Numbered from the stretch's first letter, positions 16,941 to 25,164 are shown. The stretch is DNA of 64,000 nt from Bacillus sp. OK048 (GCF_900103525.1 NZ_FNHN01000016.1:1-64000), one strand, 5' to 3'. Numbers and translations: made by a program. Notes: generated by a model from the letters alone, not told the origin.

Positions 16941-17329
16941 TTTTTTGAAACCACAAATTCAGTAATTGGCATAGTTATCCAAGCTAACCCAATTACAATA
17001 ACAAGTGGGATATTCTTTATATCATTCATTGTACTTACTCTTTCCGAAACAACTAAGACGATTATCATCAATAAAAGTAATAGATAATAACTAATTTTTG
17101 AACTTAAAAGAGTGATATGTTTCTCCAATTCATCTTTTTCTCCTTCGTGTTTTCCATCCATTTCACCCCAAGTAATAGATTGGAAGAGAAAACCAACTCC
17201 TAAAAATACAAAGAAGAGTGTGGAAGCGTTAATTATTTCTTTTGTGATCCATTCGTATATCCCATAGCCACCAATTGCAGTAATAAGCACTAAAGAACAG
17301 ATTAAACTAACTTTTTTTACAGTTGTCAC
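16931..17329 (-). CDS. Four-helix membrane protein paired with XRE regulator
   Basis: A 132-residue membrane protein with four predicted helices (about residues 8-26, 36-54, 82-100 and 108-126). Between helices 2 and 3 is a cytosolic charged loop, GEMDGKHEGEKDELEKHITL, with the E-x-D-E-x-E style seen in DUF2178/DUF3796-type partners of small XRE regulators. GTG start overlapping the regulator stop by four bases (GTGA). It probably acts with the regulator as a two-gene module; a similar module is at 51.5-52.2 kb. The 3' end abuts the DUF3885 relic but the frame looks complete. Confidence 0.75.
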   Translation of the reverse strand: MTTVKKVSLICSLVLITAIGGYGIYEWITKEIINASTLFFVFLGVGFLFQSITWGEMDGKHEGEKDELEKHITLLSSKISYYLLLLLMIIVLVVSERVSTMNDIKNIPLVIVIGLAWITMPITEFVVSKKYR

Positions 17330-17538
17330 TTTTTCTCATTCCTTTCATATTTAAAAATAAATAATTCTTCGATAGAAATACCTAAAACATCAGATAAATT
17401 AAATGCCAACTCTAAACTTGGGTCATACTTATTATTTTCAATGGCATTAATTGTTTGCCTTGTTACTTTACACAAATCTCCTAATTTGCCTTGTGAAAAA
17501 CCGTTCTTTTCTCTGTATTCCTTGATTCTATTTTCCAT
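17326..17538 (-). CDS. XRE family transcriptional regulator (Cro/C1 type)
   Basis: A 70-residue stand-alone helix-turn-helix protein: RIKEYREKNGFSQGKLGDLC, then VTRQTINAIENNKYDPSL as the recognition helix region, then LGISIEELFIF. This YvaO/YozG-like class usually represses its own promoter. The ATG at 17538 is preferred, as AAAGGTGG is seven bases upstream; a GTG one codon earlier is also possible. Two dyads upstream (17565-17586 and 17599-17644) are likely operators. Confidence 0.88.
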   Translation of the reverse strand: MENRIKEYREKNGFSQGKLGDLCKVTRQTINAIENNKYDPSLELAFNLSDVLGISIEELFIFKYERNEKK

Positions 17539-17564
17539 CACTAAGCCACCTTTAGATTTTGTAA

Positions 17565-17586
17565 GGTGTAAAACATTCTTTACACC
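17565..17586. promoter_or_regulatory. Putative XRE operator, proximal dyad
   Basis: A perfect dyad GGTGTAAA-N6-TTTACACC, 26 bases upstream of the xre start codon. It shares the GTGTAAA half-site with the larger distal dyad, as expected for cooperative autorepression. Inferred from position and symmetry. Confidence 0.6.
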
Positions 17587-17598
17587 CTGATTATAAAA

Positions 17599-17644
17599 TA
17601 AGATAAATGAGGTGTCAAATATATTTTACACTTCATTTATCTTA
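17599..17644. promoter_or_regulatory. Putative XRE operator, distal long dyad
   Basis: An inverted repeat with 17-base arms and one mismatch (TAAGATAAATGAGGTGT paired with ACACTTCATTTATCTTA) around a 12-base AT-rich centre. It is too long for a simple -10/-35 and ends before the dispersed repeat at 17664. Confidence 0.55.
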
Positions 17645-17663
17645 TAAGTTCTTGCTATTTTTC

Positions 17664-17738
17664 TTTATTGTACTAAACTGTACAGTTAGTTGCACAACAA
17701 AAAAGGCTTTACCCTTGTTAAAGTAAAGCACACAGTTC
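17664..17738 (-). repeat. Dispersed terminator repeat, copy 13
   Basis: A copy downstream of the GNAT gene at 17747. The minus strand shows TGTGCTTTAC, an inverted repeat AACAAGGGTAAAGCC, a TTTTTT run and the CTAACTGTACAGTTTAG end. Confidence 0.55.
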
Positions 17739-17746
17739 AATCACAC

Positions 17747-18250
17747 TTATAAATACATAATCATAAAGTCTACATCAAAATAAAGATTATTTTTCAGCCT
17801 TAAACCTTTTTTCTCTGTACCAAAAACTTCAAATCCCAATGAGGAATAAAGTTTTTTTGCTGGTTCATTTGTTGAAACAACCGCTAAATATACCTGTTCC
17901 AACCCTTCTATATTTTTTGCTTTCTCTATTGCTTCTCCCATTAAAGCCTTCCCAATTCCTAAACCTCTTATGGAATCAGAAACATACATTGCTCCAATAT
18001 GTGCCCTATGTCTTAGTTTATATAACTTTTCTACATATAAAGTAATGACTCCAACCAGTTTTCCCTTCTCAAAAGCTCCGTAAGTAAAAGAGTCGTTCGA
18101 TTGAAACTCGTTTTGATATTTTTCAATAGAAAAGTCTTTTTCTTCTTCATAACTGGAAGCAAATGCTTCTGGAATATTTTTTAATGATTCGAGTCTAATG
18201 CTACGATACTTTTCTGCATCCTCTAATGAATTTAAAATTCTAATTTCCAC
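17747..18250 (-). CDS. GNAT acetyltransferase
   Basis: A 167-residue GNAT enzyme. The motif A region reads IGAMYVSDSIRGLGIGKALM around residues 86-105 (R-G-L-G-I-G-K, a good acetyl-CoA loop), followed by VYLAVVSTNEPAKKLYSSLG with the conserved Asn and Tyr. The N-terminus IRILNSLEDAEKYRSIRLES is typical of YkkB/PhnO-like proteins. Substrate unknown. GTG start with GGGG seven to eight bases upstream. A dispersed repeat follows the stop codon. Confidence 0.88.
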   Translation of the reverse strand: MEIRILNSLEDAEKYRSIRLESLKNIPEAFASSYEEEKDFSIEKYQNEFQSNDSFTYGAFEKGKLVGVITLYVEKLYKLRHRAHIGAMYVSDSIRGLGIGKALMGEAIEKAKNIEGLEQVYLAVVSTNEPAKKLYSSLGFEVFGTEKKGLRLKNNLYFDVDFMIMYL

Positions 18251-18311
18251 TATTTTTCCCCTTTAAACAATTAATCTATTTGTTTCATTACAATAAAGTT
18301 ATTACTTGTTG

Positions 18312-18400
18312 TTAAGTTAAACTGACAATTAGTACAACAAGAAAAAAGACCGCCGCAGCGATCATTTTCTTTAACTCTTGCACCCTTTTGTTCAACAAGC
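18312..18400 (-). repeat. Dispersed terminator repeat, copy 14
   Basis: The best hairpin of the family: on the minus strand GATCGC-TGCG-GCGGTC (UGCG loop, one G-T pair) followed by TTTTTTC. The left block is CAAAAGGGTGCAAGAGTTAA, the right end is TAATTGTCAGTTTAA. It lies two bases beyond the 25-residue peptide gene. Confidence 0.8.
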
Positions 18401-18401
18401 A

Positions 18402-18479
18402 TTATTTCTTTTTAGAAGATTTAAGCCCAATAATAATAACAACAGCAACAATTACTGCGAACCATATATACCAATCCAT
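18402..18479 (-). CDS. Membrane micro-protein, 25 aa
   Basis: Twenty-five codons from ATG at 18479 to TAA at 18402, behind an ideal GGAGG ribosome binding site (GGAGGAAATCAA then ATG). The product is a single membrane helix (WYIWFAVIVAVVIIIGL) with a KSSKKK cytosolic tail. It is followed immediately by a terminator repeat. The exact signal spacing and positive-inside tail make translation likely. Function unknown. Confidence 0.6.
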   Translation of the reverse strand: MDWYIWFAVIVAVVIIIGLKSSKKK

Positions 18480-18726
18480 TTGATTTCCTCCTTAACTGAC
18501 GAAAAATCAATATGATGATTTGTAAAATAGCAGCAACATTTCGGAAAACAGCCATATACTAAGAGTTATGCTCTTTACACCAAAATATTCCTTATTCCAT
18601 GAACCTACTACGTTAGCTTAATTACTTCCACAAAAAAGAGCACTTCTCATCCCAGAAAAAATACTCCTTAGTGTGCAATAAGAAACTTCTAAGAAGAAAT
18701 TAAAGTGTACAATCGAAATCATCTCG

Positions 18727-19431
18727 CTAACTTTCTTTTTTTAAAAAAAGAGGAACTAACATGGCAGCTCCGATGATTAGGTAAAAAACTACAAAAACAC
18801 CATCAATTATTAATTGCGTATTTATTAGAACTTGATCCTCGCCTTCCATATACCCAATTACCTTGAACACTGGGGGGAAGACCCACAAAATCCATTTAAA
18901 AAACATTGATACGCCTATAATAGATTTTGAGGCGAGTGAAACGACGATGATAAATACAGCAGATAGCCAGGCGTATTTTTTTGATGCAAGTTTGGTAGCC
19001 GAAAACAGGGTTCCTACTAATATTCCAAATGTCATAAAGACCAAGTGGCTATAAAATGCATAAGCATATAGCTTGATCGACATATTCCCTTTAAAGCTTT
19101 CTGTCATGATGGGGAAAAAGATCGCAAACAAAAGTAAAGGGATCATGACTACTAGAATCGTTAGCCATTTGCCAAATAAGTAACGCACCTTTCTTCTAAG
19201 ATGAGAGATTAACATATGCTTTTCGCTTTCTTCGTCCAAAGTAAAAATGGACTTGGTAATCCATGTCATAATTAAGTACATTGCTATAGAAGATACTGCA
19301 TAACTACTAAGGATTGGTACATTTTTATAGGCATATAAAATAAACACCGATGCAAAAAAAATAACAACTGGTGGGATAAATTTTAAGGATCGAACATAAC
19401 TTATAATTTGATAACGTACAAATGCTGACAA
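18727..19431 (-). CDS. ABC transporter permease
   Basis: A 234-residue membrane protein with six helices, ABC-2-like. It starts MSAFVRYQIISYVRSLKF, the amphipathic entry typical of these permeases, and ends with LVPLFLKKES. TTG start four bases after the stop codon of the ATPase gene, with AGAGG overlapping that stop codon, so the two are coupled. Substrate unknown. A relic of the 3' part of a near-identical gene lies at 11.9 kb. Confidence 0.8.
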   Translation of the reverse strand: MSAFVRYQIISYVRSLKFIPPVVIFFASVFILYAYKNVPILSSYAVSSIAMYLIMTWITKSIFTLDEESEKHMLISHLRRKVRYLFGKWLTILVVMIPLLLFAIFFPIMTESFKGNMSIKLYAYAFYSHLVFMTFGILVGTLFSATKLASKKYAWLSAVFIIVVSLASKSIIGVSMFFKWILWVFPPVFKVIGYMEGEDQVLINTQLIIDGVFVVFYLIIGAAMLVPLFLKKES

Positions 19432-19435
19432 CGTA

Positions 19436-20251
19436 CTACCTCTTCTCTGTTAGTTCCAATATTGAACATTCCCGTTCAAGTAACATAGTCAAAATCTTAT
19501 CAGACTCTTTAGCTAAAACAATGATTTCAACAGAATCTCCCCCTACAAATTCATGCCTAATAGACGGAATCTCTGCTAGTATCTCCCTAGTGGGGATTTT
19601 TGCTCTTATCAATCTTACTTTCTCTTTTTTGATTGTAGTTGAATCGGAGACAATTCTTCCACTTTCTACAGTAAGAACCCTATCGGCTAATCCTTCAATT
19701 AGTAGCGACTCATGTGCAGTGAAAATGATCGTTTGATCCCTTTGGAGTGTGTTTAGCTGATTCAAAAGTTCAATTTTCGCCTTATCATCTAACCCAGTTA
19801 GGGGCTCGTCTAATAGTAATAAATCGGGGTTATTTAGTAATGACTGGATAATTCCGGCTTTCTGCTTTGTGCCTTTTGAACAATTTTTTAAAGGGGTAGT
19901 TAGGAATTCTGTAATGGCAAACTGTTCAGCATACTTCTCAATTCTTTTTAAAATTCCTTCATCCGAATTCGAAGACATTTTACCCATTAACATTAAATAA
20001 TCCTGTATGTTAAATCGGATATTTTCTGGAAAGTGTTCTGGTACATAGCCAATGTTCAGTTGGGCTCGCTTCACTTGCCCTTCCGTTTCTGTAAAGATAC
20101 CACCAATCAGTTTCAACAGGCTGCTTTTTCCCGATCCATTTTTACCTGTGATCGCTACTCTTTCCCCTTGTGAAATGCTTATTGATACTTCATTAATTAG
20201 CATTCTTCCATCTATCTTTTTGCAAGCATTATTTGCCTCGAATATTTTCAT
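19436..20251 (-). CDS. ABC transporter ATP-binding protein
   Basis: A 271-residue ATPase. Walker A is TGKNGSGKSS (residues 35-44), Q-loop region GYVPEHFPENI, signature NCSKGTKQKAGI (a degenerate LSGGQ in which CSKGT replaces LSGGQ, as in many drug/peptide exporters), Walker B LLLLDEPLTGLD and H-loop FTAHE. The last 70 residues form an extra C-terminal domain. It forms an exporter-type ABC system with the permease at 18727. A divergent promoter region with tandem hairpins lies upstream. Confidence 0.9.
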   Translation of the reverse strand: MKIFEANNACKKIDGRMLINEVSISISQGERVAITGKNGSGKSSLLKLIGGIFTETEGQVKRAQLNIGYVPEHFPENIRFNIQDYLMLMGKMSSNSDEGILKRIEKYAEQFAITEFLTTPLKNCSKGTKQKAGIIQSLLNNPDLLLLDEPLTGLDDKAKIELLNQLNTLQRDQTIIFTAHESLLIEGLADRVLTVESGRIVSDSTTIKKEKVRLIRAKIPTREILAEIPSIRHEFVGGDSVEIIVLAKESDKILTMLLERECSILELTEKR

Positions 20252-20510
20252 TAAAAACCACTTCCATCTTCCTACATTTTACTTACAGAAATTCTCAAGC
20301 AAAGTCGAAAGCCTCCTTTTTCCTCCAGGTCCCTCTCTTAGAAAATAACACGCTTCTTCAATTATACAATAATTTCCACACGGGTTGGAATTATCAATTT
20401 TTCTTTTTGTCCACGTATCGTGATCTCTTCACATTTCCTTTTTTAAAAGCTCTGTTATAGATTGGTGTTGATTTTTCATGAAAACTTTTTGGATGAACCC
20501 TATTCGTGCC

Positions 20511-20655
20511 CGCTATAGCTTATTTTTATGGTTTACGGTAACGAATAGGTATTATTCGTTACCGCTATAGTCCATTTTTGTGGTTTACGGTAACGAATAG
20601 GTATTATTCGTTACCGCTACAGCTCATTTTTTGGTCTATGGTAACGAATCGACTT
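20511..20655. repeat. Tandem 52-bp repeat with hairpins, 2.7 copies
   Basis: Units start at 20511, 20563 and 20615 (period 52). Each of the first two contains a perfect 12-bp hairpin CGGTAACGAATA-GGTAT-TATTCGTTACCG; the third keeps only one arm (GGTAACGAATCGAC). No ORF crosses it. Same architecture as the 53-bp array at 52421 but with unrelated sequence. Confidence 0.9.
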
Positions 20656-20766
20656 TCTTGTATTTATCAACACTACCGTTTAACAGAGCCATTTTAAAAA
20701 ATTAAAAAGGACTCCCAGAGGAAGCCCTAAACATTTATATTCTCATATTAATTGTATATACTTCCT

Positions 20767-20866
20767 TTACGATGCATCAAATCCACCATCAACCACTATT
20801 ATTTCACCTGTAATAAACCCACTTGCCTCAGATGCTAAAAACATCCCGACTCCTTTTAGCATCGCG
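20767..20866 (-). pseudogene. Short-chain dehydrogenase C-terminal relic
   Basis: The minus strand encodes FLASEASGFITGEIIVVDGG then FDAS and stop, the well-known C-terminal end of classical SDR enzymes (the ASGFITGE.IVVDGG motif). Nothing upstream continues it past about 20866. It is the last 30 codons of a lost gene. Confidence 0.8.
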
Positions 20867-20907
20867 AAGGCTAACATCACAGCACTCCTAAATAGCATAA
20901 TTTCCAA

Positions 20908-22281
20908 TTATAATAAAAAATAGGCTACAAGGGTTCCGATAATCCACATGCAGATTGCAAATGGCATATTCTTCAGGGTAATACGGAATGGGCTTTGCTC
21001 AGTACCCATAGCGGTTAATGTAACTAGCAACCCATATGTTCCTACTGTGAAGGTTGCAACAGACCCCGTTATTAGGACAAGGGCAATACTAACAGGATTC
21101 ATCACTTCTAATAAAGGTGTAATGATTCCGGTTAATATACCCACAGTAGCGATTGGGTGAATACCGAACATACTTAAGAAAACAAAGATAAATTGGATAA
21201 GAAATAAGATTAGCATTGGATAATCTGAAACAAAGGAAAGTGGTTTTTGAATCACTTCTAAAAACGATGTATCTCCTAAACTAGTAGAAAATAATGAAAG
21301 TGAGATAAATAATACGATAAAATTCTGCATTGTATTTGTCTTTGTCTTCCAATTATTCCAACCAATTATCCAAAAACTTCTCCGTCTTTTCATAAGTAAC
21401 GACCAAATGAAAGCAAATGGGAAGATAATCATCGTTACAATTAATGTAAAGTTTAAATGAAATAGATTTCCAAGCAAAATAACAAGTATCAGGAATAAGA
21501 TCAGTGCAATAATGAACTGTATCATTTTTTTCACTAATTCTTTTCTATTGATTTTTGGCTGTTTATTTATACTCACTTGTTCAAATGTGTATTTTTTATA
21601 ATAAATGCGTCCAAAAAGAGCGTCTAATAAATAGGCAATAACCGCCATGAAAATTAACCATGGCAATAGGGTTACATAATCAACACCGGTTGCAAATATA
21701 GACACTGCGACCATAATCTCTAACGGACTCCACAATAGTGCTAGTGAGTAGCCTCTTAAGGATGCTGTTGTAATAAATGAATTACGAATCTCTTTACTAA
21801 AAGGAGCCAACGTACTCTTAAGGACATCCTGTGAGATTGTCGCAGCTGATAAATTTAAAAAAGCCGCAAGTATATGCGTAGTTAGGGAACTCCGAGGATA
21901 TAATTTACCTAGATCTGCGACATTCACTTTCATAAGTAGATTCAAATTCCGATCAAATCTTCCACTCCGAACAATGCTATTCATCCAAGGCAGCATGGCT
22001 AAAAGTGTCAATAGAGACAGATTCGAAGTTAATAAACTAGGAATAACATGGAAAGATTGACCTGTGGTAATGAATAAATATCCACCTATGATTAGGAATG
22101 ATCCTCCAAGAATTTTGAAAAGTCGTGATGCCATTGGGAATGACACAATGAGCATTAAAATAGCAAGTATTCCCAGTATGTACTTTATAGTCTCACTATC
22201 TATAAAAACATTAATAGTTTGGATCAAAAATACGAATGAATAAAAAATATAAAGATAGCGAGACAATGGGTATTGTTTCAT
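20908..22281 (-). CDS. Polytopic membrane protein, transporter-like
   Basis: A 457-residue protein with about eleven to twelve transmembrane helices and a basic central loop (KKYTFEQVSINKQPKINRKE). Conserved-looking small-residue stretches such as SAATISQDVLKSTLAPFSKE, GIHPIATVGILTG and ITGSVATFTVGTYGLLVT are arranged like the re-entrant loops of ion-transporter-superfamily (DASS/ArsB-like) carriers, but I cannot name a family with confidence. The start is moved to the ATG at 22281, behind AAGGAGGT; a frame upstream lacks a signal. The MFS gene lies 112 bases upstream, same strand. Confidence 0.65.
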   Translation of the reverse strand: MKQYPLSRYLYIFYSFVFLIQTINVFIDSETIKYILGILAILMLIVSFPMASRLFKILGGSFLIIGGYLFITTGQSFHVIPSLLTSNLSLLTLLAMLPWMNSIVRSGRFDRNLNLLMKVNVADLGKLYPRSSLTTHILAAFLNLSAATISQDVLKSTLAPFSKEIRNSFITTASLRGYSLALLWSPLEIMVAVSIFATGVDYVTLLPWLIFMAVIAYLLDALFGRIYYKKYTFEQVSINKQPKINRKELVKKMIQFIIALILFLILVILLGNLFHLNFTLIVTMIIFPFAFIWSLLMKRRRSFWIIGWNNWKTKTNTMQNFIVLFISLSLFSTSLGDTSFLEVIQKPLSFVSDYPMLILFLIQFIFVFLSMFGIHPIATVGILTGIITPLLEVMNPVSIALVLITGSVATFTVGTYGLLVTLTAMGTEQSPFRITLKNMPFAICMWIIGTLVAYFLL

Positions 22282-22393
22282 TTTTACCTCCTTAATTGTG
22301 GGGGTCTTCTTACGCATTGACATATTTCTTTATTTGAAGAAATATATTTTCATGGTAGTTGACCAAGGTCGATTTTAAATAAGGAGCTAAATA

Positions 22394-23590
22394 CTAGCTC
22401 GCTTGTAGGATATTGTTTTCGGTAGGTTTCTTTTTTCCATGAAGTACAAAGTACAAAAAAATACTCGCAAATACTACCACTGCCAAGGTTAAATACAAGC
22501 CACGAAAACCAACAATAGGAATCATAAATCCTACTAGAAAAGGGCCAATACCTACGCCCGAATCCATAAATACGTAAAAGGTTGAGGTTGCAAGCCCCAC
22601 TCGGTGACGCGGTGATTCCTTTATGGCAATGGCTTGACAGCAAGACGACATCGTTCCAAATCCAAGACCAATGAGCGCTCCTGCTAAAAGGAAAGTGAAT
22701 CCTTGGTGGGCTTGACTAAGGGTAACTAATCCGATTACAAATAATAGTAACGCTGGATACATCACAATGTTATCCCCTTTTTGATCTAATAACCGTCCAG
22801 TGAATGGTCTTGAAATCAAGATGAATATAGCATATACAAGAAAGAAGAAACTTGCAGCCTCCATTAAATCGATTTCTTTTGCATAAGCAGTCATAAATGA
22901 CAGGATACCAGAGTACGCAAACCCCATAATGGCAATTATGATAGAGATTGGAACAGCCTTTATTTCGAAAAAATCTTTCAACTTGAAACCTTTCATTTCA
23001 TTAAGCTGATCTTTTGTGATGCCTCCTTTTGGGATATGCACAAATAATAAGATAATCGTACTTATGAGAGAGAAAAGTGTACAAACTACAAATATCATCG
23101 TAAAACTTCCTTGCTGGCTAATATAAAGACCTAGGAAGGGACCAACGGCCATTGCAAGGGTTATACTTAATGAAAAATAGCTTATTCCTTCCCCTCGACG
23201 ATCATTTGGAATAATATCCATGAGAACAATTGATACAGCTGTGGTAAACACTCCAAACGCTGCTCCATGAACAAAACGAATAAACAATAATACGTTCATG
23301 TTTTCTATAAAAAAATATAACAACATCACAATCAAAAATATAAATAGCCCGCCATAAAGCATCTTTTTACGTCCAATGATTTCAATATATTTTCCAGCAA
23401 AAAGACGTGAAACTAGTGCCCCCACTACAAATATACTTGACGCAAGACCCGCCATGCTTTGTGAAGCGTTAAATTCTTCAATCGCATAAACGCTTAAAGT
23501 CGTTATTAATAAATAAAAGGTTAACCCCCCAAAAAAAGTGGATACGGACATGATGATAAATTCTTTTGTCCATAATTTTGATTTACTCAA
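22394..23590 (-). CDS. MFS transporter
   Basis: A 398-residue major facilitator with twelve helices. Loop 2-3 motif A is present as SRLFAGKYIEIIGRKKML, and the matching half-repeat is SRPFTGRLLDQKGDNIVMYP. GPFLGLYIS in helix 5 resembles the antiporter motif C region. Related to the YwoG/YfkF group of drug or metabolite exporters; substrate unknown. TTG start behind GGAGG. It may share transcription with the membrane gene at 20908. Confidence 0.88.
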   Translation of the reverse strand: MSKSKLWTKEFIIMSVSTFFGGLTFYLLITTLSVYAIEEFNASQSMAGLASSIFVVGALVSRLFAGKYIEIIGRKKMLYGGLFIFLIVMLLYFFIENMNVLLFIRFVHGAAFGVFTTAVSIVLMDIIPNDRRGEGISYFSLSITLAMAVGPFLGLYISQQGSFTMIFVVCTLFSLISTIILLFVHIPKGGITKDQLNEMKGFKLKDFFEIKAVPISIIIAIMGFAYSGILSFMTAYAKEIDLMEAASFFFLVYAIFILISRPFTGRLLDQKGDNIVMYPALLLFVIGLVTLSQAHQGFTFLLAGALIGLGFGTMSSCCQAIAIKESPRHRVGLATSTFYVFMDSGVGIGPFLVGFMIPIVGFRGLYLTLAVVVFASIFLYFVLHGKKKPTENNILQAS

Positions 23591-23683
23591 CTTTATGCCT
23601 CCTCTCTCTGTTGTTTTTATGTTTAGTAGTATTAATTATACTATTTTCGATAGACCTCCTTAAAAATGGTCTACAAAGAAAAA

Positions 23684-23708
23684 ACGGACATCCATAAGAT
23701 GTTCGTCC
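23684..23708 (-). terminator. Intrinsic terminator after AhpD-like gene
   Basis: On the minus strand GGACGAACATC-TTATG-GATGTCCGT followed by TTTTTTC, just after the stop codon of the carboxymuconolactone decarboxylase-family gene. Confidence 0.75.
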
Positions 23709-23716
23709 TAGAATAA

Positions 23717-24160
23717 TCATTTTTCAGTTGCTATATTCCCCATTGCAATGGAAATTCTGTTCCAACTGTTAATTTGATTAATGATTAGAACAAGGTCAAC
23801 ATACTGTTTCTCATCATAATGTACACGCACTCGTTGATAAAGCTCATCTGGAACACGTTTTGTCGGGATTAATGTCACATGTTCTGCCAACTCTAAAGCT
23901 ACTTTTTCTGCTTCTGTATAAAATTCACACTCTTGCCAAGCACTAACACAGTATATTCGTTGTTCGGTTTCACCCATTTTTCGAGCATCTGCTGTATGCA
24001 TATTCAAACAATATGCACAGCCGTTAATTTGAGATGCACGAATTTTAATAAGCTCACGAAGTTTTCGTTCGATTGCTGTCGTTTTCGTGTATTTTTCCAT
24101 CTCCATCATTATTTTCATACCATCAGATGCAATTTCATAGTAAGAAACTCTTTGGCTCAT
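23717..24160 (-). CDS. Carboxymuconolactone decarboxylase/AhpD-like protein
   Basis: A 147-residue alkylhydroperoxidase AhpD-core protein. The redox signature is INGCAYCLNMHTADARK (E/N-x-C-x-x-C-x-x-x-H), with Cys residues near 47 and 50 and His near 54. Members reduce peroxides or act as thiol oxidoreductases in a trimer or hexamer. The downstream YDEKQYVDLVLIINQINSWNRI is the usual second half. ATG with GGGG upstream. Monocistronic with its own terminator. Confidence 0.88.
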   Translation of the reverse strand: MSQRVSYYEIASDGMKIMMEMEKYTKTTAIERKLRELIKIRASQINGCAYCLNMHTADARKMGETEQRIYCVSAWQECEFYTEAEKVALELAEHVTLIPTKRVPDELYQRVRVHYDEKQYVDLVLIINQINSWNRISIAMGNIATEK

Positions 24161-24358
24161 AAAGAAAGACCCCTTTGCTTTAGTATACGATCATTATACC
24201 ATTCCTAAAAATATAGACATTGGCGGATTTTACTATAAATGTTGTAAATGAAAACGATCATTCCTTTTAACACGCAAAACGAACAGAGCTTTTTGCGAAT
24301 CACGTTAGGGTATCACGCCCTAATTCTAAAATGGAAACATCCGTACACTAGAAGTTTT

Positions 24359-24835
24359 TCATAACTCTTTTATATACCAAGCATCCATGGCATTATGTTC
24401 TGAATCCTCTAATGCTCTCTCAAGTTGTTGGAAGCCTAATTTGCTGTAAAGGAGATTAGCTGTTTGAAGTTTTTTGACTGTTTCTAAGTAACAGTATGTG
24501 TAATGCTCCTTGGCGAAGTTTAGTGCCACTTTCATAAGTTCCTTCGATAGACATTTCCCTTGAGCCACGGGTGTAATATACAGCTTCTGCAACTCGCAAA
24601 TCTCCCTCTTTTGACCAAATGGTGCAATCCCTACACCACCTACTACTTCATCTAGTTCATTCACCGCAACCCAATACTTTGCATTTGATTGTTCCTTGTA
24701 AAATTGTGCTAGATTGCTTAGTTGGGGATCAAAATAGGCTGTTCCTGGAATGTTTAAATTAAAAGATTCCAATGAGCGTTTGATTATTTGCTCAATTTTT
24801 TGATTGTCCCTTTCTTCAATTTCACGAATCCGCAT
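24359..24835 (-). CDS. GNAT acetyltransferase
   Basis: A 158-residue GNAT enzyme, intact paralogue of the relic at 15946. N-terminus RIREIEERDNQKIEQIIKRS, central VAVNELDEVVGGVGIAPF, acetyl-CoA loop LYITPVAQGKCLSKELMKVA (A-Q-G-K-C-L-S; the usual G-x-G is degenerate as GKCLSK), and a C-terminal LYSKLGFQQLERAL. Substrate unknown. ATG start with GGGAGAGG upstream. A DUF3885 relic precedes it, mirroring the order at 16 kb. Confidence 0.85.
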   Translation of the reverse strand: MRIREIEERDNQKIEQIIKRSLESFNLNIPGTAYFDPQLSNLAQFYKEQSNAKYWVAVNELDEVVGGVGIAPFGQKREICELQKLYITPVAQGKCLSKELMKVALNFAKEHYTYCYLETVKKLQTANLLYSKLGFQQLERALEDSEHNAMDAWYIKEL

Positions 24836-24915
24836 TGTACTCTTCCTCTCCCAGATCTAAAGTTGATTTTAAAATGGGAGACGCCTATTTATGGCACGTT
24901 TCCCTTAAACAAAAT

Positions 24916-25043
24916 TCAATTAAATACCTTATCAATTCTAGGTCTATCATAGTCTAAAATCCAGTCATTATGTCTATTATAAACATCTCTTATTGTAGCG
25001 GGTGAAGTTGCTAACAAATCACACCCTTGTCATCGTAAACGTC
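24916..25043 (-). pseudogene. DUF3885 C-terminal relic, frameshifted
   Basis: The minus strand encodes CDLLATSPATIRDVYNRHND and WILDYDRPRIDKVFN before TGA. Compared with 1666-2301 one base is missing in the VYDDRGC segment (near 25022), so the frame breaks there and only the last 40 codons remain recognisable. Confidence 0.75.
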
Positions 25044-25164
25044 TGTCCATTCATTGAGAAGGATTACCTCTATAGCGAGAATTAAGGAAAATATCTAATA
25101 TCAACATTTACCTTTAAATTTGCTAAACATTATGTATAATAATTGTTACAATTATAGGAAGTAA

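Noticed and set aside
20511..20655. Tandem repeats considered as a CRISPR array
   Set aside because: Units are contiguous without unique spacers, and no cas genes are present. The same applies to 52421-52579.
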